Part shown: positions 16,200-24,422 of the stretch, piece by piece
How the letters are laid out: the number at the start of each line of letters is the position of its first letter
Numbering within the stretch: the stretch's first letter is position 1
Assembly (NCBI GenBank): GCA_031291415.1
Contig: JARLJB010000255.1
Span: forward strand, 1 to 46,266
DNA from: Telmatospirillum sp.
Lineage (GTDB): Bacteria > Pseudomonadota > Alphaproteobacteria > Rhodospirillales > Magnetospirillaceae
DNA: 46,266 bases
Reading direction: 5' to 3'
Notes under the pieces: model-generated
What the model was told of the DNA's origin: nothing
What the model saw: the letters and a program-made list of their open reading frames with translations, nothing else
Databases searched by the model: none
Translations under genes and position numbers: made by a program

Positions 16200-17873
16200 A
16201 TGCTTCTATCGCCAAATTTGTCTCCGTGCCGACGGCGTGGATATGGGAAATATGGGTTTGCGCTACTTGCCGTGATGGCATCGACAGGCCCGGCCCGGGC
16301 GGAAACCTTCGACGCCGACGGCACCACCATCAGTTTCGACTCGACACTGACTGCAGGCACCGGCATTCGCACCCGAAAGCCGAGCTGTCAGTTGATCACC
16401 GCGGGCGCATCCGGCGCCGGTGCACCTCAAGGATGTCTTGGCCCTTACAACGGCCTGGGAGACCAGGGCGACCTCAATTACAAGGCCGGGCAGGCCTTCA
16501 CGACCTATCTCAAAGGGACCCACGAGCTATTGGTGGCGACGCCCGACGACTGGAAGTTCCTCGGACGCTTCAGTTGGCTCAAGGATTTCACCGCCGCCAA
16601 CAATAGCGGTTATGTGAGCGCGACCAACCCCACGGGTCTGTCGATGCCCAGAAGCGTGCAGGACGACCTCAGAACCCAGGTGCGCCTCTTGGATCTGTGG
16701 GGAGCCAAATCATTTCAATTGAATGGCGAGGAAGCGCGCATTCGCGTCGGCGAGCAAGTCATCAACTGGGGAGAAAGCGTCTTCCTGGCTGGCGGCATCA
16801 ATCAGACGAATGCGATCGACGTCATGCGGTTGTCGCAACCGGGAACCCAGTTGAAGGAAGTATTCCTGCCGGCGCCGATCGTCAGCCTGGCTTCCGGGCT
16901 CGGCCATGGACTGAACGCCGAGGTCTATTATCAGGCCCTGTGGAACGCCGACTATTTGCCGCCTACCGGCAGTTATTGGTCGATGACCAATGGCCTGGGA
17001 ACGGGACACAACGATTACAATTACGCCAATATTCAAAAGCCGCATTCGCAGCAATACGGCGCCTCGCTACGCTGGCAGCCCGAAGGGACGTCGATCAATT
17101 TCGGTACATATCTCATCAGCTACCAGGACAAGATACCTGTCGTCGGGTTCAACACCGCCGGGACGCAGGAATGGGTCTATGTCCCGAACCGCAGACTTTA
17201 CGGACTGAGCGCCAGCTTCCCGATCGGAGACTGGGCTGTCGGGTCGGAGCTTTCCTATCGCCCAAGGGACACCGTGACGCTCAATCCGGTCGACTGTCAG
17301 CTGAATGGCAAGGTCGGAGGCTGTTATATCGACAAATCGAAATACCAAGCCGCCTTGTCCGGCACACTCAGCATGGACGGCAGCGATTACCGCTACATCA
17401 CCAAGTCACTGGGCGCAGACCAGGCGTCCTTCATCATCGAGGCGGTGGGCGTCAAGTACTCCGATCTGGGGACGTCCTACAACGGCAATTCGGTCGCCGC
17501 CGGCGGACTGAGTTGGGGCAATCTGACGACGCCGGGTACAAGTTTTCCCGCTCAAAGCGTTCCCACCGGAACCTCGACGTCCTGGGGTTACAATCTCGAC
17601 TTCAGCTGGACCTATGACGGCACCGTCCTGCCAGGCTGGAGGATTACTCCCGAGGTCTATTTCTTCCACGCGGTCAGCGGCCGTACACCCAACGCTTCGT
17701 CTCAATTCATGGCGGGAGCCAAGTCGGCAAACTTCGCCATCACCTTTGCCCAAAATCCTGCGAACTGGCAGGTGGGCGTCAACTATTCGAAGTTTTGGGG
17801 AACCGATATCGCCTTCGATCAACCCCTGGCCGACCGCGACTTCGTCGGCATCTATGCGTCGCGCAGTTTCTGA
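16200..17873 (+). CDS. DUF1302 outer-membrane beta-barrel protein
   Basis: 557 residues behind a strong ribosome site (GGGAGGGG). The N-terminal signal peptide (YGKYGFALLAVMASTGPARA) is followed by a family opening, TISFDSTLTAGTGIRTRKPS. Diagnostic segments include RIRVGEQVINWGES, FLAGGINQTNAIDVMRLSQP, EVFLPAPIVSLASGLGHGL and WQVGVNYSKFWG. It ends in an aromatic C-terminal strand (GIYASRSF), as expected for an outer-membrane barrel with a terminal Phe. By family association it is a porin or lipid channel that works with DUF1329. The analogous outer-membrane protein of the Pseudomonas sphingosine regulon (SphA) might fill the same role, though I do not claim orthology. Confidence 0.88.
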   Translation: MLLSPNLSPCRRRGYGKYGFALLAVMASTGPARAETFDADGTTISFDSTLTAGTGIRTRKPSCQLITAGASGAGAPQGCLGPYNGLGDQGDLNYKAGQAFTTYLKGTHELLVATPDDWKFLGRFSWLKDFTAANNSGYVSATNPTGLSMPRSVQDDLRTQVRLLDLWGAKSFQLNGEEARIRVGEQVINWGESVFLAGGINQTNAIDVMRLSQPGTQLKEVFLPAPIVSLASGLGHGLNAEVYYQALWNADYLPPTGSYWSMTNGLGTGHNDYNYANIQKPHSQQYGASLRWQPEGTSINFGTYLISYQDKIPVVGFNTAGTQEWVYVPNRRLYGLSASFPIGDWAVGSELSYRPRDTVTLNPVDCQLNGKVGGCYIDKSKYQAALSGTLSMDGSDYRYITKSLGADQASFIIEAVGVKYSDLGTSYNGNSVAAGGLSWGNLTTPGTSFPAQSVPTGTSTSWGYNLDFSWTYDGTVLPGWRITPEVYFFHAVSGRTPNASSQFMAGAKSANFAITFAQNPANWQVGVNYSKFWGTDIAFDQPLADRDFVGIYASRSF

Positions 17874-17908
17874 ACTGGACCCGGCCTCCGACCAAGGAAG
17901 AACGACGG

Positions 17909-20311
17909 ATGAACGCCTACACGGCCCATATGCTGGCGCGGACCACCAGTCTGCTCGAAAACTTTTGCTTTCGCTTCCGCACGCCTTTTCTCATCTGGCT
18001 CGGCGCCTTCACGGTCGTCATGGGCTATTTCGGCTTGCAACTGCGAATGGAAGCCGGTTTTGAAAAGCAGCTCCCCGCCGATCACGAGTATATCGCGACA
18101 TTCAAGAAGTATCGCAACGACGTCATCGGCGCCAATCGTCTGACGGTCGTCGTCAAGGCCGCCAGCGGCTCGATCTGGTCGAAAGAGGGGCTCGACCGGC
18201 TCTATGACGTCACGCAAGCCGTCATGTTCCTGCCGAACGTCCTGCGTGCCAACGTGCAGTCGCTATGGACACCCAATACCTTCGTCAACGAAATCACCGA
18301 AGACGGCTTTCGAGCCGATCCTCTGATCGGCGGCACTGTGACTCCTGACCGCTTGACACCCGGGTTGATCGCGGAAATCCAGCGGTCGGCAAATCAGGGG
18401 GGATTCATCGGAACCCTGGTGTCGCACGATCAGTCCAGCGCAATGATCATCGCCGAGCTTTCTGAAATCGGCACCGACGGCAGCAAGATCGATTACGTCA
18501 AGTTCAACGACACGCTTGAAAAGCAGATCCGCAAGAAATTCGAAGACGCCGGGTTCAAGATCGAAATCATCGGCTTCGCCAAGGAAATCGGCGATATAGC
18601 CGACGGCGCCTCGGGTGTCTTTCGTTTCTGCGCAATGGCTCTCGTGCTGACGTCCCTCTCCGTCTACTGGTATTGCCGATCAATCCGATTCACGTTTCTT
18701 GCCATCTTCTCGTCGTTCACGTCGCTCGTATGGCAATTTGGCGCGCTCCGCTTGCTGGGGATGGGCCTCGACCCGCTGGCCGTCCTGGTTCCATTCCTGG
18801 TGTTTGCCATCGGGGTGTCGCATGGCGTGCAACAGATCAACGCCATGCTGCGGACGCTCTCGCTCGGCAAGACCACCATGGAAGCGGCCAGGTCCAGCTT
18901 TTCGGGCCTGCTGATTCCCGGCCTGCTGGCATTGGTGACGGCGTTCGTATCCTTCATCACCCTGGTCATGATCCCCATTCCCATGGTGCGTGAATTGGCG
19001 ATTACGGCGTCGTTGGGGATCTTCTTCAAGATTACGACCAATCTTGCCATGCTACCGGTGGCCGCATCCTATTTTCATTTCAGCAAGGACTATGCCTGCT
19101 CGGTCATGGCCACCCTGGAATACCGGGCCGGGTACCTCAAACGCATCGCCCGGCTGGCCGAGCCCAACAGAGCCGTGATCGTCGTCCTGGCGACCCTGGG
19201 CCTGTTGGCCGTCGCCGTTTGGCAAAGCCGTGACCGCGTGGTGGGCACCTTGGAACCCGGCGCGCCCGAGTTGCGGCCGGATGCGCGTTTCAACCTCGAT
19301 GCGGTCGACATAGCCGGCAGTTACGACATGGGACTGGATTGGCTGACGGTGATTTTCGAAGCGCCGCCGCAGTCTTGCGACAATGTCGCACTGGGAACTT
19401 ACCAAGACAAATTCCTGTGGTCGATGCAGAACGTCGACGGCGTTTTATCGGCGGTCTCCTATTCCAGTCAGTTGAAGACCTACAATCAGGGATACAACGA
19501 AGGTTATCCCAAGATGAACGCCGTGCCCATCGATCCGGCGAATTACGCGGCGTTAAGCACAGAGATCGGAAGAATCCGCGGATTCATGAGCAAAGATTGC
19601 AATATGACGGCCGTTTACCTGTTTTTGGCCGATCATAAGGCGACCACGATCAATCATGTCATCGATCAGGTTAAGGCCTTTCGGACCGCCAACACCCTGC
19701 AAGGCGTCGCCATACGTCTGGCCTCGGGCAATGCCGGGGTCTTGGCGGCGGTCAACGACGAAGTGGCGAAAAGTGAAACGCCGATGCTGCTTTATGTCTA
19801 TGCAGCCATCGTCTTGCTGGTCTTTACCGTCTACCGGGATTTGCGGGCGGTGGTCGCCTGTTGTCTGCCGCTGACCGTTGCCACCTTCATCGGCTATTGG
19901 TTTATGAAGGAATTACGGATAGGCCTCACGGTCGCCACCCTTCCGGTTATGGTCCTGGCGGTGGGAATCGGTGTCGATTACGCTTTCTACATTTACAACC
20001 GCCTGCAACTGCATTTGGCCGAAGGCGCACCGATCGTCGAGGCGATCGAAAATTCGATCCTCGAAGTCGGGGCAGCCACGATCTTTACCGCCCTCACCCT
20101 GGCGGTCGGCGTGGCCACCTGGGCCTTCTCCAGCCTGAAGTTCCAGGCCGACATGGGCAAGCTTCTGGCCTTCATGTTCATGGTCAATATGGTGATGGCC
20201 ATGACCGCCCTGCCCGCCCTGGTCGTTGTCCTGGAACGGCTGTTTCCGCGCCGCGGTCCCGTCAAGGCGCCCGGCCTGCTCTGTCACGGCAAAACGGGAG
20301 ACGTCCGATGA
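17909..20311 (+). CDS. MMPL/RND-family hydrophobic-substrate transporter (HAE3/HpnN-like)
   Basis: About 800 residues from the ATG at 17909 (AAGGAAG ribosome site). The layout is two-fold. One membrane segment near the start (FLIWLGAFTVVMGYFGLQL) and a periplasmic loop are followed by a bundle (ALVLTSLSVYWYC, PLAVLVPFLVFAIGVSHGVQ, GLLIPGLLALVTAFVSFITL). Then the second half repeats the plan (LLYVYAAIVLLVFTVY, TVATLPVMVLAVGIGVDYAF, GAATIFTALTLAVGVATWAF). GIGVDYAFY and GVSHGVQQ are typical MMPL motifs. Relatives move hopanoids, mycolates and sterols. Its stop overlaps the next start as ATGA. In this operon it is most simply a lipid importer or envelope shuttle, but the direction of transport cannot be read from sequence. 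Confidence 0.9.
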   Translation: MNAYTAHMLARTTSLLENFCFRFRTPFLIWLGAFTVVMGYFGLQLRMEAGFEKQLPADHEYIATFKKYRNDVIGANRLTVVVKAASGSIWSKEGLDRLYDVTQAVMFLPNVLRANVQSLWTPNTFVNEITEDGFRADPLIGGTVTPDRLTPGLIAEIQRSANQGGFIGTLVSHDQSSAMIIAELSEIGTDGSKIDYVKFNDTLEKQIRKKFEDAGFKIEIIGFAKEIGDIADGASGVFRFCAMALVLTSLSVYWYCRSIRFTFLAIFSSFTSLVWQFGALRLLGMGLDPLAVLVPFLVFAIGVSHGVQQINAMLRTLSLGKTTMEAARSSFSGLLIPGLLALVTAFVSFITLVMIPIPMVRELAITASLGIFFKITTNLAMLPVAASYFHFSKDYACSVMATLEYRAGYLKRIARLAEPNRAVIVVLATLGLLAVAVWQSRDRVVGTLEPGAPELRPDARFNLDAVDIAGSYDMGLDWLTVIFEAPPQSCDNVALGTYQDKFLWSMQNVDGVLSAVSYSSQLKTYNQGYNEGYPKMNAVPIDPANYAALSTEIGRIRGFMSKDCNMTAVYLFLADHKATTINHVIDQVKAFRTANTLQGVAIRLASGNAGVLAAVNDEVAKSETPMLLYVYAAIVLLVFTVYRDLRAVVACCLPLTVATFIGYWFMKELRIGLTVATLPVMVLAVGIGVDYAFYIYNRLQLHLAEGAPIVEAIENSILEVGAATIFTALTLAVGVATWAFSSLKFQADMGKLLAFMFMVNMVMAMTALPALVVVLERLFPRRGPVKAPGLLCHGKTGDVR

Positions 20312-21306
20312 GACGGAGATTTTCCCCGCGGCTCCCGACGTTTCTGGTCGGAATCGCCACACTGGCAATGGCTTTCGGAGCAGGCGCCGAAGCCATGGCG
20401 CCTGAGCTGCACGTCACTGCCGCCGTCCCCACGCCGGCGGCGACCCATGCAGAAATGCTGGATGTGACGCGGGCCGGCGACCGTGTCGTGGCGGTCGGCG
20501 ATCACGGCATCGTTTTGCTGTCCGACGACGACGGCGCAACCTTCCGCCAGGCCAGGTCGGTCCCGGTTTCCTCGGTGCTTACCGGGGTGTCCTTTGCCGA
20601 TGCCCGTCACGGTTGGGCGGTCGGCCATTGGGGACTCATCCTTGCCACCATTGACGGCGGTGAGACCTGGAGGATCCAACGAACCGACACCGGGGAGGAT
20701 AGGCCTCTGTTCTCGGTGTTCTTCCTCAACGACCGCGAAGGCCTCGCGGTGGGGCTGTGGTCGCTTGTGCTGCGAACGGCGGACGGCGGTAAAAGCTGGG
20801 AACAGGTCATTCTGCAGCCACCGCCCGAAGGTGGCAAAGCGGATCGCAATCTGTTCAGGGTCTTTGGCTCGAACAGCAAGACAGTGTTTGTAACCGCCGA
20901 ACGTGGGACGGTCCTGCGCAGCGACGACGGCGGACGGAATTGGCGGTATCTGACAACAGGTTACAGCGGATCGTTGTGGACGGGTGTGGTACTCCGCGAC
21001 GGCGCGCTCCTCGTCGGTGGCCTGCGCGGCCGGATATTCCGCAGCGAGAACGGTGGCACCACCTGGCAAACCCTTGCCATCGACGCCAAAAGCTCGATCA
21101 CCGGTCTGGTGGAAGCCGCGGACGGCGCGGTAGCCGCCGTCGGTCTGGACGGCGTGCAAGCCGTCAGTTCGGACGGCGGACGGACGTTCAAAACGACGCA
21201 GCGCGACGATAGGTCACCGTTGACCGGCGTCTTGCCGGTCAAACACGGATTGCTTCTGTTTTCCGACCAGGGAGTGGTCGACGGGACGGAAGCTGCGAAG
21301 CCGTGA
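20308..21306 (+). CDS. Secreted YCF48/HCF136-like beta-propeller
   Basis: 332 residues with a signal peptide (LVGIATLAMAFGAGAEAMA). At least six Asp-box-like repeats are seen: SDDDGATF, TIDGGETWRI, TADGGKSWEQ, SDDGGRNWRY, SENGGTTWQT and SSDGGRTFK. This predicts a seven-bladed propeller of the photosystem II stability-factor family. Non-photosynthetic bacteria carry such genes next to DUF1329, DUF1302 and MMPL transporters. It is translationally coupled to the MMPL gene by ATGA overlap, so the product probably docks on that transporter's periplasmic side. It has no catalytic motif. Confidence 0.88.
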   Translation: MRRRFSPRLPTFLVGIATLAMAFGAGAEAMAPELHVTAAVPTPAATHAEMLDVTRAGDRVVAVGDHGIVLLSDDDGATFRQARSVPVSSVLTGVSFADARHGWAVGHWGLILATIDGGETWRIQRTDTGEDRPLFSVFFLNDREGLAVGLWSLVLRTADGGKSWEQVILQPPPEGGKADRNLFRVFGSNSKTVFVTAERGTVLRSDDGGRNWRYLTTGYSGSLWTGVVLRDGALLVGGLRGRIFRSENGGTTWQTLAIDAKSSITGLVEAADGAVAAVGLDGVQAVSSDGGRTFKTTQRDDRSPLTGVLPVKHGLLLFSDQGVVDGTEAAKP

Positions 21307-21354
21307 CGGGCGGCATGCGCCGTCCGCCACGCAAACCGAAAGGCAAGGAAGATC

Positions 21355-22791
21355 ATGGACTTCGCAGAGATCGTCGGCCTTCTCTATCCCTATGCCGAAC
21401 GCTTTCCCCTCAATCGTGCGCTTCCCGAAGAAGGATTGAGCAAAGATGAGATTTTGGCGCGCCTGGAAATAATGGCGCGAACCGAGAACAACGGATGGGA
21501 AAACGGCCGCTGCTCTGGAACCATCTATTTCGGCGACCACGCCCACTATGAATTTCTGAACAAATGCTTTGGCTACTTCAGCCACGTCAACTCGCTGCAA
21601 AGGGATATGTGTCCCAGCATGAATTACATGGAAAGCGAGATCATCTCGATGACGCTGGAGATGCTGAATGCCGAAGCGGCGCGGCGGCACAATCCGCTTC
21701 ACCAGCCATGCGGCGTCGTTGGATTCGGCGGAACCGAAAGCATCCTCAACGCCATGCTGGCCTATCGCAACAAGCTGCAGGCGGAAAAAGGGATCGATCG
21801 GACCGAAGCCATTTTCCCCGACACGGCACATGCCGCCTTCGCCAAGGCCGCGCATCTGTTCGGGATGACACTGGTTGTCGCGCCGACCGATCCGGTCAAG
21901 ACAACGGTCGACGTCGATTTCATCGGCGATCATATCACCGAGCGCACGGCGGTCGTCATCGGCTCGGCCGGCAATTATCCCTACGGCACCATCGATCCGA
22001 TCGAGGAGCTGTCGTCCGTCGTGTTGGAGAAGGGAACCAATCTGCACGTCGATGCATGCCTCGGCGGCTGGATCCTGCCGTGGGGCCAGGCACTTGGCTA
22101 TCCCAACATTCCGCTTTTCGATTTCCGGTTGCCGGGCGTCACATCCATCTCGGCCGACACCCACAAGTTCGGATACGGCTTGAAAGGCACCTCGATCCTG
22201 GCTTGGCGGGACAAGTCCTTCCGCCATCATCATTATCATTTGATGCCGGACTGGAAGGGCGGCGCCTATGCGTCGCCGGGCATCGCCGGCAGTCGTTCAG
22301 GAGGATTGATCGCCGCGACCTGGGCGGCCATGCGCCATCTGGGGAGAAACGGATACAAAGAAAAGGCGAAACGCATATTCGACACATCTTTCGCCATGCA
22401 GGACATCATCAAAAGTCATGCTGAATTGAGACTGATGGGAAGTCCGACATTTTGTTTTTCTTTTACGTCCGACATTTTCAATATTTACCATGTGAACGAC
22501 TTTATGCTGACGCGCGGTTGGCGGTTTAACGGCCAACAGTCGCCCGATGCCATCCACATGTGCGTCACCGGCCCGCAGACCCGGCCCGGTGTCGTCGATG
22601 CCTTCGCCGCCGATCTGGCCGACGCCGTCGCCTACGCGAGACAACCGCCGCGCCGCCTGCCGAAAAGTGCCGGGGTCTACGGTGGAGGCGGCGTCGAATT
22701 GGAGACGGACGACTCCCTGACCCTCTCTCATTTTCTGACAATGGCAATGGATGCCTGCCAGGACGGCAGTCATCTGTTGGCCTCCCACTAA
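21355..22791 (+). CDS. Sphingosine-1-phosphate-lyase-like PLP-dependent enzyme
   Basis: 478 residues of the group II decarboxylase/S1P lyase fold. RCSGTIYFGDHAHYEFLNK and FSHVNSLQRDMCPSMNYME closely follow the lyase signature (SGTIY..., N-LQRD-CPS-NYME). GFGGTESILNAMLAYRN binds phosphate of PLP. HVDACLGGW holds the ring aspartate (about residue 233), and SADTHKFGYGLKGTS the Schiff-base lysine (residue 271). The N-terminal membrane anchor of eukaryotic lyases is absent, as in known bacterial enzymes. The reaction would be cleavage of a sphingoid-base 1-phosphate to fatty aldehyde and phosphoethanolamine. A kinase gene follows after 9 bases and a fatty-aldehyde-type dehydrogenase next, which supports this reading over a glutamate or tyrosine decarboxylase. 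Confidence 0.85.
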   Translation: MDFAEIVGLLYPYAERFPLNRALPEEGLSKDEILARLEIMARTENNGWENGRCSGTIYFGDHAHYEFLNKCFGYFSHVNSLQRDMCPSMNYMESEIISMTLEMLNAEAARRHNPLHQPCGVVGFGGTESILNAMLAYRNKLQAEKGIDRTEAIFPDTAHAAFAKAAHLFGMTLVVAPTDPVKTTVDVDFIGDHITERTAVVIGSAGNYPYGTIDPIEELSSVVLEKGTNLHVDACLGGWILPWGQALGYPNIPLFDFRLPGVTSISADTHKFGYGLKGTSILAWRDKSFRHHHYHLMPDWKGGAYASPGIAGSRSGGLIAATWAAMRHLGRNGYKEKAKRIFDTSFAMQDIIKSHAELRLMGSPTFCFSFTSDIFNIYHVNDFMLTRGWRFNGQQSPDAIHMCVTGPQTRPGVVDAFAADLADAVAYARQPPRRLPKSAGVYGGGGVELETDDSLTLSHFLTMAMDACQDGSHLLASH

Positions 22792-22800
22792 AGTTCGGCC

Positions 22801-24384
22801 ATGACAACAGGACCTTACGTTCTTGCCGTCGATCTCGGCACCAGCGGACCGAAGGTGACGCTGGTGTCGCTGTCGGGCGCCATCGTGGCGTCCGGACGCG
22901 CCTATGTCGAGACGATTCATACCGCGGACGCGGGGGTGGAACAGGATGCCGAAGCGATTTGGACGGCAGTGAAACAGGCGATCAAGGCGACGCTGTCCGG
23001 TGCCGACGTCCGGCGCGAAGACATCGTCGCCATCGGCTGCGCCAGCCAGTTTTCGTCGATCGTTGCCGTTGATGGCCAGGGACGGCCGACCATGAACATG
23101 CTGATGTGGGCCGACAAACGGGGCACCAAGGCCGACCTTGGCCCGCTTCCGAACTTTCCCTCCGGGGTCGACCGGCCATGGCATCTGCTGCGTTGGCTGA
23201 GAGTCCACGGCATTCCGCCGGTCGAAGCGGGGACGTCGCTTGGACATATGCGCTTCATCAAGTTTGCCCGGCCGGACGTCTATGAAAGAACGGCCAAGTT
23301 TCTCGAGCCGATGGACTACCTCAATCTTCGTTTGAGCGGACGTGCCGCAGCCAACCAATGCACGGCGTTCCTGATGCTGCTGGTCGACAACCGTACGCTG
23401 AACTCGACGCGCTACGATCCGGCCCTGGTCCGCGCCTCGCTGATCGACCGGGAAAAACTGCCCGACTTGCTGCCCTGCGAGGAAATCGTCGGCACCCTGT
23501 TGCCCGAGGTCGCGGAGGAACTTGGCCTGGCAAAGGAAACCAAGGTGGTCGGAGCCATCAACGACACGCAAGCCGGGGCCCTGGGATCCGGCGCCTTCCT
23601 GGGAAATGCCGGCGCCATCGCGATTGGCAGCACCAGCGTCATGTTCACCCATGTGCCGTTCAAAAGAACCGACGTCCGCAATCTGATTCTCAGCATGCCA
23701 AGCCCGGTCCCGGACAAATATTTCGTCATGGCGGAAAATGGCGTGGCCGGAGCGGCTATCGAGCATTTCTTCAATAATCTGGTACTGGTGGCCGACGATT
23801 TCGGCGCGCTATCGAGCCACAACAAATATCAACTGCTGCAGGCCGCGGTGGAAAGCGTCCCCTCCGGCGCCGATGGCGTCATGTTCCTTCCCTGGCTCAG
23901 CGGCGCCTGGGCCCCCTGCGGCGATGCGAAAATGCGCGGCGGCTTCATCAATCTTTCCATGAATACAACACGTCGCCATCTGGCCCGCGCCATCCTCGAA
24001 GGCGTGGCCCTCAATATGCGGTGGCTGAAGGGACCGACCGAACGCTTCGCCAAACGGAAATTTTCGCATTTCGTCTTCCATGGCGGCGGCGCCGAATCAT
24101 CGATCTGGGCGCAAATCATGGCGGATGTCTTGACCACCCCAGTCCACCAGATCGAGCACCCACAATTCACCAGCGGCCTCGGAATCGCCAGCGCGGCCTT
24201 TACTCATCTTGGGATGACTGATTTCGAACAGTTTCAAAGGAAACTGAAGATCAAGGCCATCTTTGACCCCAATAAGCTCCATGCGAGCATGTACGAAGAT
24301 ATGTCGGAGAAGTTCATCCACGCATTCAAGGCGACACGTTCCATTTACCGCAAAGGGTCACGAACAGGGTTTTGGGCGAATTGA
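22801..24384 (+). CDS. FGGY-family carbohydrate kinase (candidate sphingoid-base kinase)
   Basis: 527 residues. The N-terminal phosphate loop YVLAVDLGTSGPKVTLVSLS, the segment GVEQDAEAIW and MLMWADKRG are standard for FGGY kinases such as xylulokinase. GAINDTQAGALGSGAF and the C-terminal ATP site (HFVFHGGGAESSIWAQIMAD, then QFTSGLGIASAAFTHLG) are intact. The enzyme class phosphorylates hydroxyls of sugars and polyols. It lies only 9 bases after the lyase gene and 38 before the aldehyde dehydrogenase gene. If the lyase acts on a 1-phosphate, this is the only kinase in the cluster able to make it. That would be an unrelated fold doing the job of sphingosine kinase (normally DAG-kinase family). 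An ordinary sugar-kinase role is the alternative. Confidence 0.85.
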   Translation: MTTGPYVLAVDLGTSGPKVTLVSLSGAIVASGRAYVETIHTADAGVEQDAEAIWTAVKQAIKATLSGADVRREDIVAIGCASQFSSIVAVDGQGRPTMNMLMWADKRGTKADLGPLPNFPSGVDRPWHLLRWLRVHGIPPVEAGTSLGHMRFIKFARPDVYERTAKFLEPMDYLNLRLSGRAAANQCTAFLMLLVDNRTLNSTRYDPALVRASLIDREKLPDLLPCEEIVGTLLPEVAEELGLAKETKVVGAINDTQAGALGSGAFLGNAGAIAIGSTSVMFTHVPFKRTDVRNLILSMPSPVPDKYFVMAENGVAGAAIEHFFNNLVLVADDFGALSSHNKYQLLQAAVESVPSGADGVMFLPWLSGAWAPCGDAKMRGGFINLSMNTTRRHLARAILEGVALNMRWLKGPTERFAKRKFSHFVFHGGGAESSIWAQIMADVLTTPVHQIEHPQFTSGLGIASAAFTHLGMTDFEQFQRKLKIKAIFDPNKLHASMYEDMSEKFIHAFKATRSIYRKGSRTGFWAN

Positions 24385-24422
24385 TACTGCCACAGGGCAG
24401 AAATACATCAGAGGAAGAGGAT

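Noticed and set aside
22297-23766. Minus-strand open frame of 489 codons opposite the lyase and kinase genes
   Set aside because: It spans the end of one well-supported gene and most of another, has no family motif and an amino-acid make-up typical of antisense reading of GC-rich coding DNA.
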